Shown: one piece after another, positions 31,151 to 43,546 of the stretch | How the letters are laid out: each line of letters starts with the position of its first letter | Position numbering within the stretch: position 1 is the stretch's first letter | NCBI GenBank assembly: GCA_033064195.1 | Contig: JARBJD010000234.1 | Location: forward strand, 1 to 64,000 | DNA length: 64,000 nt | Origin: Blattamonas nauphoetae | Taxonomy: Eukaryota; Preaxostyla; Oxymonadida | Reading direction: 5' to 3' | Position numbers and translations under genes: made by a program | Notes under the pieces: generated by a model | What the model was told of the DNA's origin: nothing | The model's input: only the letters and a program-made list of their open reading frames with translations | Databases searched by the model: none

Positions 31151-34100
31151 TCCGAAACTCATTTATTGATCGAGTCACACTCAGAAATCCCTCTTGCCAA
31201 GCGTCGATGGAAGATCGAAGGGCCCTTAACAAGTCTCGATGGGGTAATCACAGAATTAGAACCATATCGGGCCTCGGAGATCACACCAGACGATATTAAA
31301 CTTGACAAGCTGTTCGATCGAGTCGGTTCGGACAGTGCGGAGTCTGTCACAACTGCCATCTATAGACATGCTGAATCTCAAGCTGCCTGGTCTAATGTCT
31401 GCAAGAAGATGTACGAACGCTTCCTAACTGAGCAACAAAACAGGGAAAACTACGCTAAAGTTATGACCCTCCTGAAACAGCGAGCAGCTCGTGTGGGATT
31501 GAACTTTGGCTTTGTATTCGAGACACACGTCCTTTATGTGCTTAATACTCTTGCCACGACTGTGGTGGATGTCATGGAAAAGGAAAGCACTGAAGAATCG
31601 TCATCTGCTCTCAAGCTCGTCTGGCTGGAAAAAGGAAGAGAATTTATCCAATGTTTTCACGACCTACTCAAAATGGGTCTTTTTGACCCAAAATTACTCC
31701 CAAAAGTCCCACCTATATTTCTGGGCAAGATCGACAAATCTGGACCAACTGGCGTGCACATGACCATGCTCGTTCAGTTTCTCTTACTCGTTCCCGAAGC
31801 GTGGAATCATATTGAGAAAAGCTCACTTCGATCAATGATGGTTAAAATGTGGGCAGCGACAGCCTGCGAGGAACTCGAAACGCAGTTCGAGGATATGTTG
31901 CTTCAGGTGTTCACAAAAGCCCAATCGAAAGGAATTCTTCTTACAACAGAGGAAAAAGCGTCTGATCTCCGTCAGCTTCTTGACAGGTCTGACACAGCCA
32001 TCGCTGCCCTCAAAAACGAGAGAGTTGTGAACCACATCCATCTCGTCAAATCTCCATCTGTATCAACTCCAGATCAATGCCGAGCTGATTTTATGGACCT
32101 ACTTCAAACAAAAAAGGGCTCCTGCCAGTTCATGACCATATTCGTGTCATACTGCGTGACATCAAATCGATTCCTGCCAGTTGCCCATTATGTCCTCACT
32201 GTTGTGGGCCATGTTACAAATGGGAAGGGAGACACGATTAATTCCATCTTCGAGAGACGTTTGGAAGAGGTTACACGCAAATTCTGTTTTGATCGATTTC
32301 GCACTCGAAAAGAGTCGAAGGAAACATCCAACATTCAGGATGACTTGTCATATTTCCGCAAATATATCTTCCCGTGTCTTTCATGTCTGGAATTTATGAT
32401 TAGAACAGATCACGTGACCATCCCGTTCATCGAAACCATTCTAAACGCCGTCGCAAACGAATGTCTGAAACGAGGGAACGATCTGGCATATGTTGCGTGT
32501 GTACAAAAACTTCTTATGAACTCATGCCAACGGCTGTATTGGGAGCATCGGACAGGCTATGAGAGTTTAATGAACACGCTGTTGACCATCTCAAACTCAC
32601 CGAAACAGATGCCAGAAATTGCAGGAATGTGGAAACAAACAATAAAATCATTAACTTCTGATGACTTCAAAAGACAAAAATTGGACACAGAACTCGACAC
32701 AGTTGCTTGTGCCTTGCTCATGCCGCTCTGGATCTCCCCAAATCACTCGTACACTTTGGAAATGAAGAAATACCTTCGAACCCCTCAACGAGTCAGTGCC
32801 CAAGTTCCATTTTCCCTCCCTGGCGTGCAAACAGCCCCTCGTCCGGATCAACCAAACCAATCGATCAACACAAATAAACCATCAGCCAAAAAAGCGAGCA
32901 AGCCTCCAAAAGTGGAAGTGAAGGGTTTTGTATCCCTTATTGAGGATGATAAGCATACGCGGATCACAGCGGGCGGTGATTCAGACTTAGTTCGTCTGAT
33001 GGCCGAGGCGCTTCTCAATTCCGATTTCGACGACGAAACCGACACTCGCCAGTCATCAAAAACATCCAGCCGCTCATCACAATCATATTGCACGAATAAA
33101 CGATGTTCAAAATGCCATGGGCCGCTTCATACGTCAGATCCAACTTCGATGGAGATGGGGACTCATGTTCACGATGATGGCAGTGAAGAGGAATATGTGC
33201 TTATGAAATCGTTTAGAAAACTCCCGGCAATCTCGACAACACCTCCACACATCTCATCCTTCAAGAATTTCTGCCAGAGGAAACTGGAAGTGATCAACCC
33301 AGAACGAGAAAAAACTCGACGAGATTACATTGATGGCCTGTTTATGGACCACGACAACCTGAATGACACCGCAGAAGACCTAATCGAGTTCTTCGACCAA
33401 CAAGCTGATGTCGTACGCGTTGCAGAAGAGCTGTACATCGTTCGAGTTCTCAACGATGATTTCAAGGAGCTTATGGTTCTGATCTCAAAAGCCATCGAGT
33501 TCCGAACAGGCGATAGAACAGAACTGTGCGATCCGGAGCAGATGGAGAAGGAGTTCTCGTTCGTTCTTCTCCTTGCTGGCTCTGCCATCACACAATTCGC
33601 TGAATTCTTGAAAACTCTCTTCAAACCATCACTAGTCAAGGAGAAGAAATCACTTGCTGACAAACACGTCACAACCCTCCTCGAAATGATCTCAGAAGGC
33701 CTGATCCCACCAGAGTTCATTCACGAACTCTTTGTGTCGATTCTGGAAGGTTCACAAGATCCCTGGAAGAATGAAGTGATTGTGTCAGCGATCTCTCGTC
33801 TGATGAGCTCGGTCGGCAGTTTCGTTGAGAAAGAAGACCACGAAATGATCCAAGTCATCGTTGAATTCCTGAAGCACGCCGAAGCCACTCCATCGCTTCC
33901 CGATCCACTCCGAAGAGACGTCAACAGCGTTCTGACGATGATTTCTCGGTCGTCCTACCCTCCCTTCACACCCGCTCCTTCTCTCTCTCGTCTTCTCAAT
34001 CCAAACATCTACCATCCAAATGAATACACTGAAGACGGTGAAACACACGCGATCGTCTTCATCCCCAACGCACATCCCGACGTCTCTGCCTTTCTCACCA

Positions 34101-36414
34101 TTCTCGCGATCTCTCCCTCCAAACCAGACTTCGACACTCGACACCAGCGACTCGCTCCATTCATGTCCAAAACTGCATGTCTTTCAGTCGCTGCTGAAGT
34201 GCTCTTCAAACAAGCAGTGGAAGTGTCAGCCTTTCGCATGCAGTTCGAGCATCATCTTTCAGAACTCACATTTCTGTCAGGGCAATGCAAAACCACTCCT
34301 TTCAATCAAATTGTGGCTGACATGGCGATCCGACAACTCGTCGGAGAAATGTGTGGGAATCGAGATTCTGATTTCAACGAGAACTCGCTTTCGGAAGATG
34401 ATTGGTATTTCAGAGTGGAGAACGCTGAAGAATTCGCAATGTATCTTTGTGATCTTCTCTCGCATGGTCTTCTTCCAGCATCCAACATGCGAATTCTTGT
34501 GACTCAGCTGATGGACGAATGCACGCCTCGGAAGCCGAATGACATCACACTGCAGATTTTGTGTTTTGTGTTGTCGAGGTTGGAGACTGCTCTGCACACA
34601 ACACTGCTGGACATTGTGGAGAGTGTTGTGAACCGATTGGAGAAGATCCTGAATGGAGGAAAGGCTAAAAGTTTGTTCAACATTCATAGTTCACAAACTT
34701 TCATTTCATCAAACATCTTTTTTTCTATTTCTTTCTCTCCTTCTCCTCGTTCTCTTCATCTTTATCCATTTCTTTCATCTCTTTCCCTCTCCTCCCTCTC
34801 CCAGAATCCACCGTCTACGCTCTGAAAGACACTCTCCGAGACATCATCGAAGGGTCGTACCTGTTCACAGAGAAAGACAGACAGGAACGCGCTTACCTGA
34901 ACGACAGCTCTTCTGACGATGAGGACACAACCGAATGTGAACAGGTTGCGAGAGAATGGAAGGAGAAAGAGGACAGAAAGAGAAGAGAAGAAGAGGAGAG
35001 AAGAAGGAAGGAAGAGGAGAAACAGAAACAGGAAGCAAAGAAGAAGAAAGAAGAGGAAGCGAAACGAAAGAAGGAGGAAGCGGAGAAGAAGAAACAGGAA
35101 GAGAAACGAAAACAGGAAGAAGAGAAAAGAAAGAAAGCAGAAAAGAAGAAACGGCAGAAAGAAGAGAAGTTACGACAACAAGCACTGGAGGAAGAGAGGC
35201 TGAAGGAGAAGGAAGACGAAGAGAGAAGGAGGGAGGAAGAGGAGGCACGGATTGAGGCTGCTCGACTGGCTGAAGAGGAGGAGATGCGACAGGCGTTCCT
35301 GAAACGAGAAAAGAAGCGGAAGGAGCGGGAAGAGAAGGCAAGGAAGGAGCAGATGGAAGAAGAAAAAAGGATTCAGGAAGAACTTGAAGCTCAGCGTCAG
35401 AGAGAGAAAGAGAAAGAAGAGAGGGAAGATAAATTGCGACGAGCGAGGGAAGAAGAGAACAGAATCAAAGAAGAAGAGAGACAGCGAGAGGAAGAAGAGA
35501 GACAGCGAGAGGAAGAAGAGAGACAGCGAGAGGAAGAAGAGAGACAGCGAGAGGAAGAAGAGAGACAGCGAGAGGAAGAAGAGAGACAGCGAGAGGAAGA
35601 AGAGAGACAGCGAGAGGAAGAAGAGAGACAGCGAGAGGAAGAAGAGAGACAGCGAGAGGAAGAAGAGAGACAGCGAGAGGAAGAAGAGAGACAGCGAGAG
35701 GAAGAAGAGAGACAGCGAGAGGAAGAAGAGAGACAGCGAGAGGAAGAAGAGAGACAGCGAGAGGAAGAAGAGAGACAGCGAGAGGAAGAAGAGAGAAAGA
35801 AAGAAGAAGCGACTCGTCGAATTGAGATGGAGGAACAGATTCGGAAGCAAGTTGAGGAACAACTGCGAGCGGAATACGAAGCAAAGTGGAAGGCCGAGCA
35901 GGAAGAGCTGGCTCGCCAGAAACAGACGAAGGAACGAGCGAAGAGTTTGGTTGAAGAAGAGAACGAATCACACGTTGATCCGAAAGTGAACAAAGTCGGC
36001 ACAGATCACATTCTCCAAAGTGGAAATCAAACTTCGAGCGACTCGAACGAGGAAAGACAGATTCAGAGAACATGGACACCCCAAACTCGAACGCAAGACA
36101 GTTGGAAACCACAGACAGGCTCGCCCGAGGTGAAGGGAGGGAGGAGAAGGGATGAGGGAGAGGAGAGGGAAGGAAGCAGAGAAACGGCGAGAAAGGAGAA
36201 GATGAGACAGGTGGAACAACAGCTGCTTGAACAGGAAAGAGAACTTGAAAGACGAAGAAACGAACGATTGAAGGAGAACGAGGAAGAGGAGAGAAGAATC
36301 GAGGCAGAGTCGAAGGCTAAGGAGGACGAGTTGGAGAAGATCCGGCTTGACTTCGAGAAAGAGATGGCTGCTCGACGAAGAATGAGGCAAGCAAATCTTT
36401 CTGTGCAGATTTGA
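31151..36414 (+). CDS. MIF4G-like helical scaffold with long charged coiled-coil tail (5' end open)
   Basis: Exon 31151-34670 joins exon 34805-36414 across a 134-nt pyrimidine-rich GT-AG intron, in phase; about 1,709 residues from the acceptor at 31150. No ATG precedes residue 88, so a 5' exon is missing. The N-terminal third is helical; a block with QAAWSNVCKKMYERFL recalls the start of MIF4G domains. The block KHVTTLLEMISEGLIPPEFI, then HELFVSILEG and ISRLMSSVGSFVE, resembles the later half of MIF4G in eIF4G-like translation factors. A CNKRCSKCHG-type Cys cluster (about 33100) separates the halves. From 34900 the protein is a continuous Glu/Arg/Lys coiled coil containing the 21-bp repeat array. 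A translation-scaffold role is plausible but unproven. Confidence 0.55.
35476..35790 (+). repeat. 21-bp coding tandem repeat (about 15 units)
   Basis: Near-identical units of the form GAGAGACAGCGAGAGGAAGA(A) encode the heptad ERQREEE. Units show almost no nucleotide divergence, so the array expanded recently. The 21-bp period keeps the coiled-coil frame and register (seven residues per unit). It also keeps other frames on both strands open, which creates false genes. Confidence 0.95.
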
Positions 36415-36667
36415 ATCAATTCATTATAATCATGGGGATTGTACATTTTGTCAGATCATGGCATGCACACTTTCCATTCATTCTTTTATTCGAAAATCTC
36501 AACGTGTGGGTCAGAATTGGAGTCTCTGTGCTCATTTCATCTGGGTGATTTCGGTTGGGTCTTTCCACTGCGTAGAATCTTGGGGAGGGACAAACAACAT
36601 GGCATTCTCATCAATGAGTGAGCAGCACCAATGAAGGGTGCGATCAGATTTCTTGATAGATTATTGA

Positions 36668-37711
36668 ATGTCTGCTATTTCTAAAGAAACGCATCAACCA
36701 TTCGATGAATCCATTCAACCACCACTCTTCCTGGCGACACCAACAGTTCACTTCGAAACGGTTCAAGAAGCATCTCCATTTTTTCTTTCTCTCGTAAGAT
36801 ACATCGAGGAAGGAAACACGTTGGATTATGCAACTCTGCGCAAAGCAGAAATCGTGTTAGAACGTTTGGTGAGCCTTATTCGACCTCTCTCCTCCAATAT
36901 CGATCTTCTCTCGTCGTTCGCCCCACGACAAGACAACAGCGCAGAAGGTTTTGCTGAAGCGATTCTAACCCTCCTGACAAGCGGTTATAAGTCACTCGTG
37001 AATCTCTCTCTCCACCTGCTGCGATATGCCATTCATCCATCTCCTCAAAACGAACGATTGTCATTTATCGATTCTGGCTTCTTCACTCGTCTTGCTCCAA
37101 CACCTCAATGGATTGAGGGCAACCTGTCTTCAGAATCTCTTTTTAATTTTGTCAACACCATCCTTTCCTGTACAACACCAGCGCTTCCCGAAAACATCCA
37201 AGAAATCTCTCGCCTTTCAACTCTTTCGATTGAGTCAGTCCACCAGATCATCTTAGAACAGCTTTTACAGCCATTGTTGCCTTTTGTCTCATATTCCTGT
37301 GAAAACCGATCCGTTCTCGAATTTGACACTCAGAATTTACCCGCCATCACGAGATTGCTGATTCTTCACCTTGAGCTGGGTATCTATCACGAGCCAACTC
37401 TTTCATTCATTTTCTCTCATCACATTTGTCACGCTGTCATGCAACACTTGCTCTCACTCGAACAAGACTTATCGGCCCTCATCTGTCACCTCTCCCTGAA
37501 CGAGATCAACAAACACCTCAGACATACCAATTTACTTGTGCGGACACGATGGAAGGCACTTCTGTGCAAGCTGAACGAAGAGGGACTGGCTGATGGACTG
37601 GACACTTTCAGCTTTTGGGAAGTGTTATTTTCATCAATTGGAAAGATGATTCGGAAGGAGAACAACACAATGATGATCCATCTCGCTGTCAATGTTTGGG
37701 AACTTCGATGA
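36668..37711 (+). CDS. lineage-specific helical protein, third family member
   Basis: A single-exon, ATG-started frame of 347 residues. Motifs parallel those of the 20489 and 23588 genes at the same spacing: GFAEAILTLLTSGYKSLVNL, then LSFIDSGFFTRLAPTPQ, VHQIILEQLLQPLLPFVSY, and RWKALLCKLNEEGLADGLD near the end. Sequence identity is low, so this is an older paralogue. All-helical, probably armadillo-like, with no targeting signal or catalytic motif. Confidence 0.7.
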   Translation: MSAISKETHQPFDESIQPPLFLATPTVHFETVQEASPFFLSLVRYIEEGNTLDYATLRKAEIVLERLVSLIRPLSSNIDLLSSFAPRQDNSAEGFAEAILTLLTSGYKSLVNLSLHLLRYAIHPSPQNERLSFIDSGFFTRLAPTPQWIEGNLSSESLFNFVNTILSCTTPALPENIQEISRLSTLSIESVHQIILEQLLQPLLPFVSYSCENRSVLEFDTQNLPAITRLLILHLELGIYHEPTLSFIFSHHICHAVMQHLLSLEQDLSALICHLSLNEINKHLRHTNLLVRTRWKALLCKLNEEGLADGLDTFSFWEVLFSSIGKMIRKENNTMMIHLAVNVWELR

Positions 37712-38714
37712 AACTGCCAAAACCTGTCTTTGTTCGAGTTCGTCGAAGCACCTCATCGACAACAGCTCCGACCGTCAAGAAGCTCATCTTTCATCGGGGT
37801 TACTCACTTCTCCGTTGGCATCTTTGGATATGAGCAGTTTACTCAGTGTTTGTCACTTTTTCATTTTTCTCCCATTTCCTCCTCTTTCTCCCACAGACCT
37901 CATCATCCATCCAACATTTTCAAACTGAGAACTCCGAATCAGACGCCAGACACTCCATTGTTTCACAGATTGCTGTCAACTGTCGCCATGATTGCCCAGA
38001 CTTCGATATCGTTCGATGCGACCACGCGATGACACATCCACTGCGATGGAGATTCCACTGATTCCAGTTCTGATTGAGCAAGAAATGTCGGTTTGTGGAT
38101 GATGGACGAACTGACCTCGCTTCGATGGCAACCCTTTCTTCACCTTTCGATTCTCTCCAAAGACAGCTGTCGCCGACATTCTCTCAACACTCCCTTTCAG
38201 AATGCGGTGTGACTGTTCGAATCAACCCGCGTGCCCACTTTCAGATCTGCCCCACACTCACCCATCGACGACGAATCCACCTCGCACGTTCCTCGAACGA
38301 TTCTGCCGCAACACCACTCCAAGTCTGCTGATTCCCAACAAGATCCACTCACCCATCGTTTGGTCTTGATGTTTGTGCTGATGCTGCACTCAGTGCTCTT
38401 TCTGGTTGTGTGTCAGCTGATTCGTTCTCCACGCTGTCCGCTCGACACTCGAAGGAATCCAGCACTGATTCATCGGTCAGTAAATGCGGAAAGAGGACGT
38501 ACTTCACGGATCTTGTTTGTTTGAAGGAGAGGTGACGATTTTCTCTCCCAGTTTTGATTTGTATTCCACGTCGTCCCTTCTATTCCACCTCCTTTGAAAT
38601 GTCTGATAATCAGTTTTTGATATCTTTTTTGATGTTCTACAACGAGAATCAGTGCACATAGTGCACTGTTTGTTGAAGAGGGATTGCTGGTATTGGATTC
38701 ATGGGTTGATCAGA
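37712..38714 (+). other. coding-like but unresolved region
   Basis: Several plus-strand frames look protein-like in pieces (for example about 37846-38061 and 38270-38524), with pyrimidine-rich stretches ending in CAG at 37897 and 38212 that could be introns. I could not join the pieces into one consistent frame. It may be the 3' part of a multi-exon gene or a decayed relative of the neighbouring families. Confidence 0.3.
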
Positions 38715-41700
38715 ATGTCTGATGAATCCAGTTCTCGAACCTTGCCAAATGAGAATCCTCCGTCGTACTCGACAGTTTTGCCGCCGATGAATCCAGTCAC
38801 ACCTGATATCAGTCACTTTGCGTCAGAAATTGTGAAGAAGGAGTTTACGATGGCAGAACTGGATTATGCACAGTCGATTGTGAAAATAGTTCAAGATCCC
38901 CAACCTGGGCTGATGCAGTTCGGAAGGATTGAAATTGATCGAGGTCGTGGACACTTGACGTTGCCATCGTCAACTCGGCTTGTTTCATGGTCAACATTCT
39001 GGAAGACGATCATGAAAGAACGGATCATACTTAACCGAACAGTATGTGACTTATTTTTGGGATTGGTGTTAGTTTTTCATCTCTCTGTTTGTTGATTGCG
39101 TCCAATCAGTGTTTCGCCGCCACAAGCTGGGACTTGGTCAAGAAGTGCTGAGTGAAGATGATATCTTTCTGGACGTTGAGTGTAACATCGAAATGCGTTT
39201 GTTGTTCTCGTTTTGATTCGTGTTCAGTGCAAGTGAACGCTCACTCTTTCTTGCGAAACGAACCGAACTCGCAATTGTTTGTAATTCTTCTTGAAAAGTG
39301 CTTTCAGGAGTTCATTTCGTTCGGACATGCAATCGCTGGGATGGGTGTTCCAGACAGTGCTGGATTCTGTGGAGGAAAGTGGCTGTTTTGAAGAACCGCC
39401 TCCGACGTCGCAGATGAGACACCGAATCAATGAATTCATTGCCGACACGATCCGGCGACTTGCTTCAACAAGAGTGGTGGAATTTGTGGATGGGTCAGAA
39501 CAGAAGGTGAGCGGGATTGATTTCATTGGTCTGGCTTCAGAACTGGACATTCCTGAATGGAACGATGAAACTGGGCTTTTCTCGACAAATGAACACGCAG
39601 CAGGGAAGGACAGCCTCTCTCCCGAGGAGATGTTTCTGGCGTCGTCAGAATCAGGAGTGTATTGTTTGAATGGAATTGTCCGATGGCTTCTGGAGGAGAA
39701 CATGCTGAGAAGCGAAGGTCCGTTTCTGGATAACGTGAAAGCGCTGACAAGACGGATTGTTTCGATGCGGTTTGGGGAGTTGGAGGGAGAGAGTTGGCGG
39801 AAAGAGACAGAAAGATGGCTTTGCTTCCAGGAGCTTGTGCTTGGGATTGTGGGAGAAGAAATCGACCCGGTTTGGATTTTTTGTTCGTATTTTGATTTCA
39901 GACGGATTTGCAATTCCTTCAAAATGGTTGTCTGGCTTCGGCGTTTGATTTGCTTGAAGCTCGCACGCAAATCGAACAGCCAGCAGATCTGCACTTTGTC
40001 GAGCAAGAATCAAAGGGACAGTTCGAGTCAGATGTGGAGAGTCTGAGGAACTCGATTCCATGGTCTGAAAGCCACTCGACGCTGTCGTCATCAGCTTCGT
40101 CTTCGAATGCTTCTGATTCACTCCGCGCGTCACTACCCTCGACTCAGTCCACTTTATCGTCAGATTCATCCTCTGAACATGCTACTTCCCTTCAAGATGA
40201 TATGAGTCGGGAAGGAGATCAGATCGAACTGGAAATCGAAGATCCTTCTTCAACTATCCTCAACTTCACCTTTCCTGACCAATCATCTCCTCAAAATCGG
40301 CAGAAACTCAATTTGATGCGTCACCAATGGATATTTGATGCATCTTCTCCACACATCGTCGTCGACCACACGTCATCTCTTCCATCGTCTTCGCTTCTGG
40401 TTAAGAACACTCCACTCAGCCACAATCCCATAATATTGACCGAGCCAATCAATGAAGATGCATTCATGTGTGTTTTGTTTCGATATCGTTCCCACCGACC
40501 TTCGGTCCCACTGTGCTGATTGTTATTCTCTGCTCCTGTTTTCATACTCATTTTCTCGTCTTCTTTTCAGGAATGACGATTCCGAAGTTATAAACACCCT
40601 CGAAAACCTGATATTTACATTCAAAGAGACAAATTCATTCTCAACATTCCCGCTCAGTCCAACCCCCTTTACCCACCTCGCATTCCTCCTCAACTCCGAC
40701 AACCCCACTCTCAGAACACAATCGTACATGCTTGTTACTTTACTCTCTTCATCTCCCACACATGCCCCTTATCTCCGCCACACCCGCAAAGCCATCCGAG
40801 ATTCGGTGTCTGATCTCACAATAGAGTCCAGACTCGCCTTCTCCACCATCCCACTCCCAACTCAACTGGATCCCTCTCTCATCCCGCACGACGAACCAAG
40901 TAAAACCGCAGCCATCCAACAGTTTCTTAAATTTGGGGAGCAAGTCTCAGCCATGGCGCCCATCGCCGCCCCCAAGTCACTCGATGAAATTCCTCAATTT
41001 CTCTCCGAGATCGGAAGATTGGGTAAAAATGATTTTGCTCCTCTCGCATCCTTTGTCAAGAATCTTGATGGCCCATTTTCGTCCGTCGAGCAAGCCCTCC
41101 CATTCTTCCCGCCCCAATTGCGTGCCCAAATCTTCAACAATGTTACAGTCACTTGTGTCACTCAGAAACTGTCATTTCCATCCTCAATGACCAACTTCTA
41201 CGTCAGCCAATCAGACCCGACTGTCGACCAGCTCATCGGCGGTCTCCCAAGTCTGTTTGCAGAAACACTGCCTCCAATCTTCAAGAAATCGTTCCCAGGC
41301 GATGTTTTTTTGGAGCGAGCCGTTAGAGCGTCGTTCGCTGATCCGAACTTTCTGACATTCAAATTGGCAGCTATTGCTCTCAACTCCTTCATTCCCGAAC
41401 CTCATCTCGAAAAGATCCATCCTCTCCTCCTCCGCGGCTTCCATGTCAGCCTCCTCTCCTTCGACGAGACCCATCGAGGCTTGATGAACGACGCGATGTT
41501 GGAAGTGTTTATTACTGACCCGCTGTTCGCAAAAGAAGGACGAATTACGAAAGACATCTTCAAAACCCATCCACCTCCCCAAATGTCAGGTTTTGTGAAC
41601 ACAGCCATCGACTTGATCATGAAATCGACGAATTACACCCTCTTCTTTCGGTGGCAAATGATTGACAACTTAATAAACTACGTTTTCCACTACACTCTAA

Positions 41701-42393
41701 CATTCGGTGCGTGGTCAGAAACTCGTCTTCTCGTCCTCCTCTTCACACACTCCCCTCTCAAACAATTCATCTGGGAATCTCCAAACAACGTCAACAGTTC
41801 GATGGTTGCGACTGTCTTTCTCTCTTTTTTTGGCCTGCCTCCTCTCTTCGAAACTCCACTGCTGTCCCTCTTCCCGAAAGACACGGAGAGAATTTGGAGA
41901 AGGATGAATGACCACATGAAGCTCCTGCGATTATCGATGGAGGGTGGGACGAATTTGAGGACGATGCAGGTGTTTTCAGTGGTCAGGGCGAGAGCGACAA
42001 GAGGTGTGTGAGGGGGCAGATGGGGATTTCTTTTTTGAGTGTCTGATGCTGTTCTTGCTGTCTTTTCTGCTCATTTTCTTGTTCCTCCCTCTCTTCAGCT
42101 GACTGGGCCACGATCTTCTCGACTCCCGCGATGGTGAAACACATTCTCTCCAAACTGAGGTCTCTCTCTTTCTGTCTTCACTTCCCAGCTCGCCTGTTCC
42201 TGCCCTCGTCACCGCCACACTCGAACTCCTCAAAACCGCAGCTGACCTGCGATCGGACGCGTTCAACAGGATTCTTCTGTCGTTTGACGCAGCTGCACTT
42301 GTGATGCAGGCAGTCGAGTCTTCACTCTTTTTGGAGGATTATGAACTTGGTAGTTCAATTCTTACGAGTTTTCTTTTCACTTTGTCACAATGA
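38715..42393 (+). CDS. large helical protein with eight exons and very short introns
   Basis: Exons: 38715-39041, 39127-39196, 39228-39276, 39308-39869, 39902-40467, 40571-42003, 42099-42159, 42189-42393, giving about 1,090 residues; total length is an exact multiple of three. Introns of 31, 31, 32 and 29 nt (GTTTGT/GTTTGG/GTCTCT to CAG) each resolve an otherwise broken frame, for example EEIDP joined to TDLQFLQNG and ILSKL joined to SSPVPALVTATLELL. The first intron (39042-39126) has a less ideal acceptor. The protein begins with a Pro/Ser-rich segment, has a Ser-rich acidic linker (about 40075-40260), and is otherwise helical, armadillo/HEAT-like in character. No recognised domain or targeting signal. 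Confidence 0.65.
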
Positions 42394-42810
42394 CGGGTTG
42401 TTTTGGTGTGCACATTACTACGATTTAAATCATCATTTCAAATCATCTCTTTTTATGCCAACTCTTATCTGAGCTGAACGTAAATTTCGATCAAGCCATA
42501 ACTTACCGATGCTGAATTAAACTCTTGGGAATAATGAAGATTAAACATACACAAGGTGGAGATACATGGAAACCACTGATGAAATGGGCGTTTCAATCAA
42601 GAAAAGAGAGTAAAGGAAGCGCGTTGGAAAGAAAGACAAAGTATGACGAAAGAAATCAAGTTTTGTCAGAGGTAGGTGTGTAAAGTCGTTCATTATAGTG
42701 ATAAAGCTGGGAGGTGACGAATTTTTGCCTAATCCTGATTGTGACTGCGGAAGAAACAAGATTTTGTTGGTGACACGATGAGACATAGCTAAAATCAACG
42801 AAATATGGCA
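42394..42810. other. intergenic, 417 bp
   Basis: AT-rich sequence between convergent genes; no gene recognised. Confidence 0.5.
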
Positions 42811-43546
42811 TCAACAGAAAATTGCATACAAATGCTCTTCACATCCTGGTGAGGGGAACGAAAGAAGAAACGGATCATTGGAACGTGAATGATCTTTGTC
42901 CAGATGGGAGAATGTCAATTCATTTGATAGAGTTTGCACACGACCTTCAAGCGTTGTTGGCGATGTCACCCAAACATGCTCTGAACAGTGGTTCGGATAG
43001 AAAGAGGACATACCTGTTGTCGACTGCTTTTTCGGAGGTTGGATGTAGACCGCGTTGAACTCATTGTCCTTCGCGTCTTTGTGAATGGGAAGACTCGGAC
43101 TGATCCTCCACTTCCCATCAACAATAAATCTTACCGCATGAAGCCCAGGTGGAAGAAGAATAGTGGTGTGCCAGATCGGGTTTGTCGACGGTGCTTCAGA
43201 TTCTTCGTTCCACATCTTCTTCTCTCGTTTCACATGCATCACTACACGTTCAGACCACTGGTTGAATGATCCACTCAGATACACATGGGTATTTCCGGAA
43301 GGGAGATCCCAACTGAGAAATGTGATGTTGAAAAATGAGTGAAAAGACAATTTTAAAAAGATTGAAAGCACATAAAGCTAACGTGAGAGTAGATGCAAAC
43401 ACAAATTCAACTGGGTATAGATCCATTTCTGGAACAGTGTTGGAGAAAAGCGTATCGATAAGTTCATCGGCCTCTGTTTCCATGTTTGACTGTCCCGAAG
43501 TGGAAGAGGTGATCATTGTAATGCCATTCTCAGTCCGGCTCTCCAT
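42811..43546 (-). CDS. CBM48 (AMPK-beta-like glycogen-binding) protein
   Basis: Exon 1 (43546-43401) joins exon 2 (43312 onward) across an 88-nt intron to give YPVEFVWDLPSGNTHVYLSG, the start of a CBM48 domain. SFNQW, then LPPGLHAVRFIVDGKWRISP and DNEFNAVYI complete it. This module binds glycogen or starch in AMPK/SNF1 beta subunits, laforin and branching enzymes. A further 33-nt GT-AG stretch at 42981-43013 is probably an intron (frame is kept either way). Length is 204-215 residues. The C-terminal part has no recognisable ASC domain, which AMPK-beta needs for binding the other subunits, so this may be a separate glycogen-binding adaptor or a divergent beta subunit. Confidence 0.8.

Noticed and set aside
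35476-35790. CRISPR-like regular repeat
   Set aside because: Units are contiguous with no spacers and encode a coiled-coil heptad in a eukaryotic gene.
34865-36446. Several long minus-strand and alternative plus-strand frames (Leu/Phe-, Ser- or Lys/Arg-rich) across the charged coiled coil
   Set aside because: These are shadows of the coiled-coil coding sequence and the 21-bp array. The splice-consistent frame of the 31151-36414 gene explains the region.
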